Source of the DNA: JAICMB01 sp035295125
GTDB taxonomy: Bacteria; Acidobacteriota; Terriglobia; Bryobacterales; Bryobacteraceae
Direction: 5' to 3'
Assembly (NCBI GenBank): GCA_035295125.1
Contig: DATGJP010000090.1
Coordinates: 22,257 to 86,256, forward strand
Length of the DNA: 64,000 nt
How positions within the stretch are numbered: position 1 is the first letter of the stretch; the number at the start of each line of letters is the position of its first letter. Made by a program: the position numbers and the translations under genes. The notes under the pieces are model-generated. The model did no database searches and had not been told where the DNA came from. It saw only the letters and a list, made by a program, of their open reading frames with translations. Positions 8,434-16,322 of this stretch are shown here, piece after piece.

Positions 8434-9324
8434 ATGCGCACGCTGTACTATTGCGACCACCACGCCATTCCTTTGCCGGAGGGGCACAAGTTCCCAATGT
8501 CAAAGTACGCGCTGGTTCGCGATATCCTCGCCGCGGACGGGCGGTTTCGATTTGAAGCGGCGCCATTCGCCGACGTTTCTGTCGTGAAACTCGCGCACGA
8601 TCCGGCTTATGTCGATGCGTTCCTCACCGGCGGACTGGCACCCGCGGCTGTACGGCGCATCGGGTTCCCGTGGTCGGAGGGGCTGGTGCGTCGAACACTC
8701 GCGTCCGCCGGCGGAACATTACGAGCCACCGAGGACGCGCTCACAATCGGCTGGGGTGGCAACCTGGCGGGCGGCACGCACCATGCCTTTCGAGGCGAGG
8801 GATCGGGATTTTGTGTCTTCAACGATATTGCCATCGCGATTTATTGTCTGCGATCGCAGGGACGAATCCGTCGCGCTGCCGTCATCGATCTTGACGTGCA
8901 TCAAGGCGACGGCACGGCGAGCATATTTCAAGGTGAAGACTGGGTACTGACCGCATCCATGCACTGCAGCGTGAATTTCCCGTTTCGCAAGCAGCAAAGC
9001 CGTATCGATGTTGAGCTTCCGGAGGGGACGGCTGACGAGGCGTATCTCGCGGAGTTGGACGCGCTCTTACCCCGCGTGCTCTCGTTTGATCCGGACGTCG
9101 TTTTCTATCAGTCGGGAGTCGACGTGCTGGCAACCGACACCCTGGGACGCCTGAAACTGACCGAGGCTGGGTTGGGAGAGCGCGATCGACACGTCATGAA
9201 TGCGGTGCGCGACCGCGGCATCCCGTTCGTAGTGACGCTCGGAGGAGGATACTCGAAGCCGGTCGAACTCACCGCACGCGGACATGCTCAGACGTTTCGC
9301 ACTGCCGTGTCGGTGTTCGGTTAA
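8434..9324 (+). CDS. Histone deacetylase-family (HDAC/AcuC-like) zinc amidohydrolase
   Basis: A 296-residue cytoplasmic enzyme of the arginase/deacetylase fold. The sequence shows the paired active-site histidines (GGTHHAF, near residue 114), the zinc ligands Asp and His in DLDVHQGDGT (near 154), the third zinc ligand in QSGVDVLATD (near 228) and the LGGGY loop near 272. Bacterial members deacetylate small molecules such as acetylpolyamines or act on acetylated proteins; the substrate here is unknown. The ATG at 8434 is chosen because the protein begins directly with the first beta strand (MRTLYYCDHH); upstream in-frame codons overlap the DUF1080 gene and look non-coding. Confidence 0.88.
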   Translation: MRTLYYCDHHAIPLPEGHKFPMSKYALVRDILAADGRFRFEAAPFADVSVVKLAHDPAYVDAFLTGGLAPAAVRRIGFPWSEGLVRRTLASAGGTLRATEDALTIGWGGNLAGGTHHAFRGEGSGFCVFNDIAIAIYCLRSQGRIRRAAVIDLDVHQGDGTASIFQGEDWVLTASMHCSVNFPFRKQQSRIDVELPEGTADEAYLAELDALLPRVLSFDPDVVFYQSGVDVLATDTLGRLKLTEAGLGERDRHVMNAVRDRGIPFVVTLGGGYSKPVELTARGHAQTFRTAVSVFG

Positions 9325-9404
9325 CGTTATACTCGGATGGCTTTTTGAAATTCGGTTTGTTCGCTTGGTCATCTGGGCAAGAACAGTCCGAACTCCGAGC
9401 AATC

Positions 9405-10592
9405 CTAAATCGTTCCCGTCACCGGCACTTTGTAGAGCAGAAAGCCGATCATCATCTCTTCCCACGTCTGATCGCCCCAGTGGACTTCCTTCGTCGGATC
9501 GGGATTGAACTTGTTGTTCGCAGAGTTATCGAAATGGGCGACGCACTCGATCTTGGTCCCTTTGGCAACGTGAATCGGCGCTTTCAATTCGTAGCCGAGC
9601 TGCCAGTTGAAGTCGTACTTTGGGACGCTGAGTAGAATCTCGCGGCGTCCATCGGGATAAACGGCCGTGTACTGGAAGCTCTTGCCGCGGAAATGCATGT
9701 GCGGCATGAAGGCGAAAACATCGACGTCGGCGGGTGCCGTCCAGGTGGCATTGACGACGTAGTCCGGATCGTTCGCCGGAATGCGGAACGTCGCGTTGTA
9801 AGCGCGATCGGTAATCGACCGCAGCTTGGGCGGCTCTTTTGCGAAACGCAGGCCGATGAAGGAGCGGTCGCTGACCGCTTTGCCGGTGGTGGTGTAGTGC
9901 GCCTGGAAAAGGAAGACCGATCCCGCTTTGACGAGCATCGCCGAGCCGGGCTCCAGGTTTAGCGGTTGGACGCCGGGAGCGAAGCCGGTCAGCAGCGGCC
10001 CATCGTTGGATTTCTGGCCCGGCTCGAGAACGAAGACGTTGATGTGGTGCGTTACGTCGCGGTGTTGCGGCCGGATCTCGGCGGCCTCGATCCATTTGTC
10101 TTCGGTGAAGTTGGTCGGAACCTTGAAGTACTGGTAGGGCACCACGCCCGAAGCCGGCACCGCGAAATCGGTTCCGAAATCGATCACCAGGTCCGGCTTG
10201 CCGATGTTCCAGCCTTCGACGAAGGTGGGCGCGGGTGGTAGGCCCTTTGCCTCACCCTCCGGCGCTCCTGCCGTCACCCAGTTGCTGATGGCGTCGATCT
10301 CGGCTTGGGAGAGCCGGCGGTCGTTCTTGAACTCGCCATGCGCGGGGTCCGCGAACCAGGGAGGCATGACGCGCGTCACTACCCGCTCGCGGATCGCCTT
10401 GGCCCACGGCCGTACTTCTTTGTAGCTGGTGAAGGCCATAGGCGCGACCTCGCCGGCGCGGTGGCATTGCACGCAGTTGCGATTCAGGATTGCGGCGACG
10501 TCTTTGGTGTACGTGACCTTGGACTTTTCAATGGAAGCCGCGGTGGCGCAAGCAGCGGCAATGGCAAGCAACGCGGTGGCGCGCGGAAACAT
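9405..10592 (-). CDS. Secreted cytochrome c / copper type II monooxygenase-like fusion
   Basis: About 395 residues. The ATG at 10592 is preferred over one at 10616 because it has aagggg at the right distance and starts a signal peptide (MFPRATALLAIAAACATAAS). One c-type haem site, CVQCH, lies about 40 residues in, with a distal Met candidate in VVTRVMPPWF. The rest resembles the two-domain peptidylglycine/dopamine monooxygenase fold: His pair in VTHHINVF, FQAHYTT, and the His-Met cluster MPHMHFRGK near residue 300. A haem domain joined to a copper-oxygenase-like core suggests periplasmic redox chemistry with an internal electron donor. The reaction is unknown, and whether both copper sites are complete cannot be judged by eye. 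Confidence 0.75.
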   Translation of the reverse strand: MFPRATALLAIAAACATAASIEKSKVTYTKDVAAILNRNCVQCHRAGEVAPMAFTSYKEVRPWAKAIRERVVTRVMPPWFADPAHGEFKNDRRLSQAEIDAISNWVTAGAPEGEAKGLPPAPTFVEGWNIGKPDLVIDFGTDFAVPASGVVPYQYFKVPTNFTEDKWIEAAEIRPQHRDVTHHINVFVLEPGQKSNDGPLLTGFAPGVQPLNLEPGSAMLVKAGSVFLFQAHYTTTGKAVSDRSFIGLRFAKEPPKLRSITDRAYNATFRIPANDPDYVVNATWTAPADVDVFAFMPHMHFRGKSFQYTAVYPDGRREILLSVPKYDFNWQLGYELKAPIHVAKGTKIECVAHFDNSANNKFNPDPTKEVHWGDQTWEEMMIGFLLYKVPVTGTI

Positions 10593-10651
10593 GGCAATTC
10601 CCCTTCGCGTTATCATACCGCGTGCGACGTTCTACCCAGCTCCTTAAAGCG

Positions 10652-10760
10652 CACTGGCGAAACCGCCCGGTCCACCAAACGGATACTCTCGGGTTGGAAA
10701 GGTGGGACAGGCGGTTTCGCCTGTCCGTTCGCGGTGAGGTCCAAAGGCAGGCTGGAGCCT
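10652..10760 (+). repeat. Composite palindromic repeat, copy 2
   Basis: The core has perfect 9-bp arms, GGACAGGCG (10705-10713) and CGCCTGTCC (10718-10726), with GTTT as loop. It is followed by the same tail as the other copies (GGTGAGGTCCAAAGGCAGGC). A weaker GGCGAAACCGCC precedes it. The gap 10593-11001 holds no gene that I can support, only these repeats. Confidence 0.75.
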
Positions 10761-10874
10761 AACGCCACTTAGTATTCGCTAACCTTGTAGTTCGTTAGCC
10801 TGTGATGCCGTATTGCTATCTGACGGTTGCCAACCGGCGCTGGTCGGTGCTTTTTTCAGAGCTACGGGCAGGCA

Positions 10875-10910
10875 GGCGGGTTAACAACCCGCCGCAGGCT
10901 ACCAGCCTGC
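10875..10910. repeat. Two adjacent hairpins
   Basis: GGCGGGTT / AACCCGCC (10875-10893, loop AAC) and GCAGGCT / AGCCTGC (10894-10910, loop ACC) stand back to back with no base between. Both have perfect arms. They belong to the same style of short GC-rich palindromes found elsewhere between genes here and may act as transcript ends or REP-type elements. Confidence 0.7.
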
Positions 10911-11001
10911 ATTACAGGCTCAGTCCAACTCGCGGTCTTCCACATCCTCCAAATTCTGCGCCGGATGCAAGAATCAATGCCGGTGTAATACCTCAACGCG
11001 A

Positions 11002-12843
11002 CTACTTCGGCGGCAGCGACGCGGCCGCAATCTGCGCGATGTCCAGCAGCTTCGGCGGCGCGGTGGAAACAGTGGCCAGCGCGTCGCGAAACATCGTGTT
11101 GCAGAACGGGCAGGCGGCTCCCACCACATCAGCCCCCGTCGCGACCAACTGCTCCGCCCTCTCTACGCTCACTCGCTTGCCTTTTTCTTCGCCCAGGAAC
11201 GCGAGCCCACCTCCCGCGCCGCAGCAGAACGAGCGCTCACGGGTGCGCTCAGGTTCGAGGAGCTGACCGTAAGCGCTGACGACCGACCGAGGCTCATCGT
11301 ATTTTTCGCGGTAGCGCCCCAAATAACAGGGGTCGTGATAGACGATTTTCGATCCATTGGTCCCGTTATGCGGCAGTTTGTCGACATAACGCGCGAGAAA
11401 CTCGCTGTGGTGCTCGATGGGCGGCGCCTCGCCGTACTCCTTCCAGTCCGTCGAAATGGTCCGCACGCAGTGAGGGCAGATCGAGATGATCTTCTTCACC
11501 TTGCTCTGAGCCAGCGTCTCGAGGTTGTTCTGCGCCAGCTCGCCGAAGGCCAGGTCGTTCCCCAAACGCCGCGCCGGATCGCCCGTGCAGCGCTCCTTCT
11601 TGAGAACGCCAAACGTGACGTTCAGATAGCGCATCACCGCCGCCAGTGACGCGACAATCTCCCGCCCGCGCGGATCGTATGAGCCCATGCAGCCGAGCCA
11701 GAGGCAGTATTCCTGCGTGCCGTCGTAAATCGGGAATTCCTGCTTCTGGATGAACTTCTCGCGCTCATTCGAGGACATCCCGAGCGAGTTGCCGTTGCGC
11801 TCCAGCGCCAGAAACAGCTTGGTGCCGTAGTCGTCTTCCCACTTGCCGGTGTTCACCGCGCCGCGCCGTAATCCGATAATGATCGGCAGGTGCTGAATGC
11901 CCACGGGGCACTGAAACTCGCAAGACCCGCACGTGGTGCACTGAAACGCAGCTTCCTGGGACTCGTACTTGCCGATGAGCGGTTCTTCGTTACCCGGCCC
12001 AAACTCGTTGAGATATCCCCGCACGCCGAGCGCGACCTCTTTCGGGTTCAGAACCTTCCCAGTCAGATTTGCGGGGCAATGTTCCGAGCAGCGCCCGCAT
12101 TCGACGCACGAATACGCCTGCAATGTCACCAGCTTGGTGATGTCCTTCCCGGTGTCCAGCCCGAAATCCTCGTCGCCCACGAGCGGTGGAATCTTGCTGA
12201 ATTTGTCGCGCTTGAGGAAAATGGTCACCGGGCTGAGGATCAAATGCAGGTGCTTGGTGTGCGGCACCAGGGGCAGGAAGATCAGGATGGTCAGCGTGTG
12301 TGCCCACCATAGCGGTTTGCTGCTCTCCCAGCCTGCGATGAAGGTCGCAAGATACGTGACCATCAGGAAGAAGATCAGGAACGCGATGAGCACCGATTCA
12401 TACGAAAGCTTGCCGAGCCATTTGGGTCGAATGAACAGGCGGCGGACTGCAAGGCCCGTGATTCCGATGGCGACGCCGATCCCAAAAAGCGCGGCAAACC
12501 AGAAATAGAACTTACCCGGCCACGTATCTCGGCTCAATAGGCCGAAGCCCAGCACTCCCTGCGCAAAATGGTTGATCGTGATCAGCGCGAACGCACAAAA
12601 CCCCCAAAAAACGAGGGCGTGCGCGAATCCTGGGAGCGGGCGCTGGCGGATGACTTTGCCTTGCAGCATCACTTCCCAAAGGAAGTCTGCTACGCGGCGG
12701 CCGACGGGTTGAATGGTGAATTCAGGGTCATCTTTCGAAGCCCGGATGTTGCGGATAACTTTGCCGAAACGCGTCCAAAACAGGTACACGGATGCTATCA
12801 GGAGGAGGATGAACACACTCCGTTCCACCCATGAAAAAACCAT
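11002..12843 (-). CDS. Membrane-bound Fe-S oxidoreductase (NarI-like / HdrD-GlpC-like fusion)
   Basis: A 613-residue protein. The N-terminal 215 residues contain about six membrane helices resembling the cytochrome b subunit of nitrate or heterodisulfide reductases (HALVFWGFCAFALITINHF, WWAHTLTILIFLPLVPHTKH). Two 4Fe-4S clusters follow (CVECGRCSEHCP near residue 247, CTTCGSCEFQCPVG near 305). Then come two CCG domains (cysteines in CLWLGCMG and ICPHC; DPCYLGRY, FCCGAGGG and ACPFC). This architecture is known from proteins that pass electrons between a soluble donor, often electron-transfer flavoprotein, and quinone. No etf genes lie nearby, so the partner is unknown. It lies 73 bp downstream of the unknown 211-residue protein gene. 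Confidence 0.85.
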   Translation of the reverse strand: MVFSWVERSVFILLLIASVYLFWTRFGKVIRNIRASKDDPEFTIQPVGRRVADFLWEVMLQGKVIRQRPLPGFAHALVFWGFCAFALITINHFAQGVLGFGLLSRDTWPGKFYFWFAALFGIGVAIGITGLAVRRLFIRPKWLGKLSYESVLIAFLIFFLMVTYLATFIAGWESSKPLWWAHTLTILIFLPLVPHTKHLHLILSPVTIFLKRDKFSKIPPLVGDEDFGLDTGKDITKLVTLQAYSCVECGRCSEHCPANLTGKVLNPKEVALGVRGYLNEFGPGNEEPLIGKYESQEAAFQCTTCGSCEFQCPVGIQHLPIIIGLRRGAVNTGKWEDDYGTKLFLALERNGNSLGMSSNEREKFIQKQEFPIYDGTQEYCLWLGCMGSYDPRGREIVASLAAVMRYLNVTFGVLKKERCTGDPARRLGNDLAFGELAQNNLETLAQSKVKKIISICPHCVRTISTDWKEYGEAPPIEHHSEFLARYVDKLPHNGTNGSKIVYHDPCYLGRYREKYDEPRSVVSAYGQLLEPERTRERSFCCGAGGGLAFLGEEKGKRVSVERAEQLVATGADVVGAACPFCNTMFRDALATVSTAPPKLLDIAQIAAASLPPK

Positions 12844-12916
12844 AAGCCACTAGCCTAGCACTAGGTTGGACGGAGGGATAGCTGTCCGCGCAAGACCGCG
12901 CGTCAACGATGGCTGG

Positions 12917-13552
12917 TTATTGTTCCCACTGACGCTCGAGCATCCGGGTGTACTCGCCCGACGAGTAGAGCTCGAAATCGAAACGCCCCGAACTGATCGG
13001 AGTGTAAGGGCACTGGCCTTGGACAAACGTGAAGAGCTGGTCGGCGTAGCGGTAGTAATTCCGCAGAAAATCGTCGGTGAGGCAATCCTTCGCGGGAACC
13101 TTCGCGAACATGGAATTGAGCCCGATCGCACGGCTGAAGATGGCCTTGAAGTCCGCCACGCCCCATTTGCGCAGCTTATCCTGCACCGCATACGGCGCGT
13201 CCTGAATTAGCAACGTCATGAAGCTCTGCTTCTGGACCCCCGCTGGAAGCTCCTCGCGGTGGCGTTCCACGAATTCCATGCACTGCTCCACCCAACGCAT
13301 CACGTCGCGTCCGACGTAGAACAGCATGCGAATCTCACAGTAGCGGCCGTCCAAAAGCTTCCGTTCGAGATCCTCGGTGGAGCTTTCACCGCCCGGCAGT
13401 AGTCCTTGCAGAACTAAGCTTGCCCGCGAGCTTTCCACCAATCGCTCCGGTCCGGACGCGTCCGCGAACGGATGCAAAATCAGTGGTGGCAGAGAAAAGG
13501 CGTGCTCAAACCCTCTCGCCGGGATCGTCGTCGAAGCTATGTTCGGTGCCAT
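12917..13552 (-). CDS. Protein of unknown function
   Basis: A 211-residue protein that I do not recognise. It has no signal peptide or membrane helix; it looks soluble and mainly alpha-helical, with aromatic-rich segments (DDFLRNYYRYADQLFTFVQGQ near residue 165). Six cysteines are scattered without a clear metal motif. It starts 21 bases after the M28 peptidase gene ends and is on the same strand, so it probably belongs to that operon. The reading frame has good codon structure and a long antisense-free start region, so I regard it as a real gene. Confidence 0.6.
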   Translation of the reverse strand: MAPNIASTTIPARGFEHAFSLPPLILHPFADASGPERLVESSRASLVLQGLLPGGESSTEDLERKLLDGRYCEIRMLFYVGRDVMRWVEQCMEFVERHREELPAGVQKQSFMTLLIQDAPYAVQDKLRKWGVADFKAIFSRAIGLNSMFAKVPAKDCLTDDFLRNYYRYADQLFTFVQGQCPYTPISSGRFDFELYSSGEYTRMLERQWEQ

Positions 13553-13573
13553 ATCTGAACCTAGTATGGGATT

Positions 13574-15379
13574 TCACTTGCGTTCGGTCAGCAGTACTTT
13601 GGCCTCAATCGTTTGACCCGCCCGGACTACCTTCACAAGTACTTCCTGTCCGGGCTTTTTGGCCCGGAGAGCGTACGTAAAGTCGTAAAGATTCTGAATT
13701 GGCTTGCCGTCGAATTCCACCAGGATGTCGCCACCCTTGAGCCCGGCTTTGGCGGCAGGCGAGCCGGGACGAATGTCGGCGAACCGCACGCCATTCGGAA
13801 TCTCCGCGAAGTCGGGAATGCTGCCGAAATCCGGTCCGTAGCCCGAAACCTTACCCGAATGAGCGTTCTCATCGGCCTTTTCCGCGTGCGGGTCCACCAC
13901 ACGTACGAACTGCGGCCGGCCGGGATCGTCGGCCAACCGGTCGATGATCCCGTCCACCATGCTCAATAACTTCACAGCCTCGTTGGAATCGATCTTGTCC
14001 CAGGTGTCGCTAGGTTTGTGATAGTCGGCGTGCAAGCCGGAGAAGAAGAACAGCACCGGCACCTGTTTCGTGGTGAATGAGGTGTGATCGCTCGATCCGT
14101 AACCCGCCTGCTCGGACAGATCCGTCTGGAAATGATAGTGCCCGTTCAGTTCCTTCAACATTGGCTGGAACGTCGTGCCAGTCCCCGATCCGCCAACATA
14201 CACCCGGTCGTCACGCACGCGGCCGATCATGTCCATGTTGATCATCGCGACCGCCTTTTCCAGTGGCAGTTCCGGATGGTTCACGTAATAGCTCGAGCCA
14301 AGCAGTCCCAATTCTTCGCCTGCGAAAGTCAGGAACAGGACGCCGCGCTTATGCTTCGGCTCGCCGGAAAGCTGGTGCGCCAGTTCCAGGACGCCCGCAG
14401 TGCCCGAAGCATTGTCATCCGCGCCGGGGTGAACTGTGCCGGCCATCGACGGCGCCAGGGAAAACTGTTCACCCAGGCCCAAGTGATCGTAATGCGCGCC
14501 CAGAATGACATATTCGTCCGTCTCGCCGGGAAGGTACGCGGCCACGTTGTGCACGGTCTTGACTTCCCGACGCACATCCAGATCCAGCGCCACGCGCAAG
14601 TCTGCCGGCAACGCGAACGACTGCGGCTTCAAATCCTTATCGATCGCAGACTGCACGGCGGTGAAGTCTTTTCCTGCTTCCTTGAACCACCGCGACACCA
14701 CATCGGCCTTTACCTGCACGAAGCCGATGCCTGCATTCATCGGGCCCGCGGTGGTGCCGAATTTCTCCAGCGTGTCGTCGTCCGATCTGTGCGCCGCAGT
14801 GTCGTTTACAAACAGGATGGCTTTGGCGCCGTGCATTTTCGCATTCACGGCCTTGGCAAAGATCTGAGAATGCGCCGTGTATACCTTCCCCTCGAAAACG
14901 CTCTTTTCGTCAAACTCCTGGGGCTCGTGCCGCAGCACAATCACGACCTTGTCTTTCACGTCGATTCCCGAATAGTCGTCGTAGTTGTATTCCGGAGCCG
15001 TGATGCCGTACCCTGCGAAGACTACAGTCGACGTTATCTGCCCCTCGGACGACAGGTTGAGCGGCACAAAATCCTGCTGGAGCTTGAGCACCTTCTTCTG
15101 CTTCGCATCGAACAGCGTCATGCTGGTGTGCGGCCCGAGATGTGCGCTCGTCGTAACCGGGAAGTCCTGGAAATAGCTGTCGCCGTTGAGAGGCTTCAGA
15201 TGAAGGTCGCGGAAGTGGTCGGCGATATATGCCGCCGCTTGTTCCAGTTCCGGCGAACCGCTCGCGCGACCGCGCATTTTCTCGGACGCGAGATACTTGA
15301 CGTAATCCAGGTACTCCGTAGGACTCAGGTCCGCGGCAAACAGCGCCCCGGCGGCAGCAAACGCTAATAGAAGGCGCAT
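13574..15379 (-). CDS. Secreted M28 aminopeptidase with PA and PDZ domains
   Basis: A 601-residue zinc peptidase exported by a signal peptide (MRLLLAFAAAGALFAA). A protease-associated (PA) domain lies at about residues 110-250, within the M28 fold. The di-zinc ligands are visible: His and Asp in GAHYDHLG and GADDNASG, Glu pair in FAGEELGLLGS, Asp in INMDMIGR, and a late His in DYHKPSD. A PDZ domain fills the last 85 residues (GVRFADIRPGSPAAKAGLKG). PDZ-linked M28 enzymes are periplasmic or surface peptidases. Its start codon directly abuts the stop of the DsbA-like gene (TAG-ATG), so the two are translationally linked, which fits a disulfide-helper next to a secreted enzyme. Confidence 0.9.
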   Translation of the reverse strand: MRLLLAFAAAGALFAADLSPTEYLDYVKYLASEKMRGRASGSPELEQAAAYIADHFRDLHLKPLNGDSYFQDFPVTTSAHLGPHTSMTLFDAKQKKVLKLQQDFVPLNLSSEGQITSTVVFAGYGITAPEYNYDDYSGIDVKDKVVIVLRHEPQEFDEKSVFEGKVYTAHSQIFAKAVNAKMHGAKAILFVNDTAAHRSDDDTLEKFGTTAGPMNAGIGFVQVKADVVSRWFKEAGKDFTAVQSAIDKDLKPQSFALPADLRVALDLDVRREVKTVHNVAAYLPGETDEYVILGAHYDHLGLGEQFSLAPSMAGTVHPGADDNASGTAGVLELAHQLSGEPKHKRGVLFLTFAGEELGLLGSSYYVNHPELPLEKAVAMINMDMIGRVRDDRVYVGGSGTGTTFQPMLKELNGHYHFQTDLSEQAGYGSSDHTSFTTKQVPVLFFFSGLHADYHKPSDTWDKIDSNEAVKLLSMVDGIIDRLADDPGRPQFVRVVDPHAEKADENAHSGKVSGYGPDFGSIPDFAEIPNGVRFADIRPGSPAAKAGLKGGDILVEFDGKPIQNLYDFTYALRAKKPGQEVLVKVVRAGQTIEAKVLLTERK

Positions 15380-16297
15380 CTACTTTTTGGTGGGGGGCAG
15401 CGCGGACGGGATCTTTACCTCGCAGCAAGCCTCGCCCGCTTCCTTGTTGTCCTTCGAATATTCCAGCTCGGCGTCGAGCAGGCCCTTCAGGTTTTGCCAC
15501 GGAATGGCGCCCGGAATACGGCGGCCATTGATGAACAATGTGGGCGTCTGGTCGATACTCAGGGCCTTGCCTTCGGCCATTTCCTTGTCGATCTCGCCTT
15601 CTGTGGCCTTGGTGTCCATGCAACTGGAAAGCTGAATGGTGTCGAGGTCCTTCGTCTTCGCGAAGTCGAGAACCTTGTCTTTCAAATTGTCGGCCGTGAT
15701 TTCGGTCTGGTGCTCGTAAGCCCAGTCATAAAAATCCCAGAATTTCGTGGCGTTCTGCCGGAACACACAGCGTCCCGCCATGGCGCCGGCTTTCGCCCAG
15801 GGATGAATCTGGATGAGCGGGAAATCCTTAAAATAAACGCGAACCTGCTTGGGATAGGTCGCCACGATATTGTCCCGCAGCGTTTTCGCCTCTTCCCTAC
15901 ACGCCGGGCACTCGAAATCGGCGAACATCACCAGCACCATCGGCGCGCCCGCGGCGCCAAAACTCGGCGACAAATCGGTTTTCAGCTTGTCGATATCGGC
16001 CTGAAACGGGCTGTGGTTAATGTTGAAGACCTTCCCGTAAAAAACCTCCTGTCCGTTGTCGCTGACGTAGAACACGTTGTCCTGCGATGCTCCGTTATAG
16101 GTGAGATGGACGTCCACTTCCTTGAGGCCGGGGATCGGGGCGGGCTTGGGATTGTCGATGCTCATCTGAACTTGCGGCGAGACCAGCAACAAGTGGCGGA
16201 TATACGGCTCAAGGGCGGCTTTGTCGAAAGCGTTCTTGGGCTTGGTTTGCGCGGAGAGCGCAGCTACACAAAGGACGGCACAGGCGGCAAAACGCAT
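15380..16297 (-). CDS. DsbA-like thioredoxin-fold protein, secreted
   Basis: A 305-residue periplasmic thiol oxidoreductase. The ATG at 16297 is chosen because it begins a signal peptide (MRFAACAVLCVAALSAQ); the longer frame to 16453 overlaps the end of the uxaA-like gene. Residues 30-140 form an N-terminal domain of unknown type, and the thioredoxin fold follows with the active site ECPACREE near residue 172 and a cis-Pro region DQTPTLFING near 262, typical of DsbA/DsbG-like or VKOR-partner thioredoxins. A terminal CCEV adds two cysteines. It lies 25 bp downstream of the uxaA-like gene and abuts the M28 gene. Oxidant versus isomerase role is open. Confidence 0.82.
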   Translation of the reverse strand: MRFAACAVLCVAALSAQTKPKNAFDKAALEPYIRHLLLVSPQVQMSIDNPKPAPIPGLKEVDVHLTYNGASQDNVFYVSDNGQEVFYGKVFNINHSPFQADIDKLKTDLSPSFGAAGAPMVLVMFADFECPACREEAKTLRDNIVATYPKQVRVYFKDFPLIQIHPWAKAGAMAGRCVFRQNATKFWDFYDWAYEHQTEITADNLKDKVLDFAKTKDLDTIQLSSCMDTKATEGEIDKEMAEGKALSIDQTPTLFINGRRIPGAIPWQNLKGLLDAELEYSKDNKEAGEACCEVKIPSALPPTKK

Positions 16298-16322
16298 ATG
16301 ATCGATTGTAACTTGGGAGCCG

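Noticed and set aside
14084..15367. 427-codon plus-strand ORF
   Set aside because: Antisense to the M28 peptidase; long only because GC-rich codons leave few stops on the other strand.
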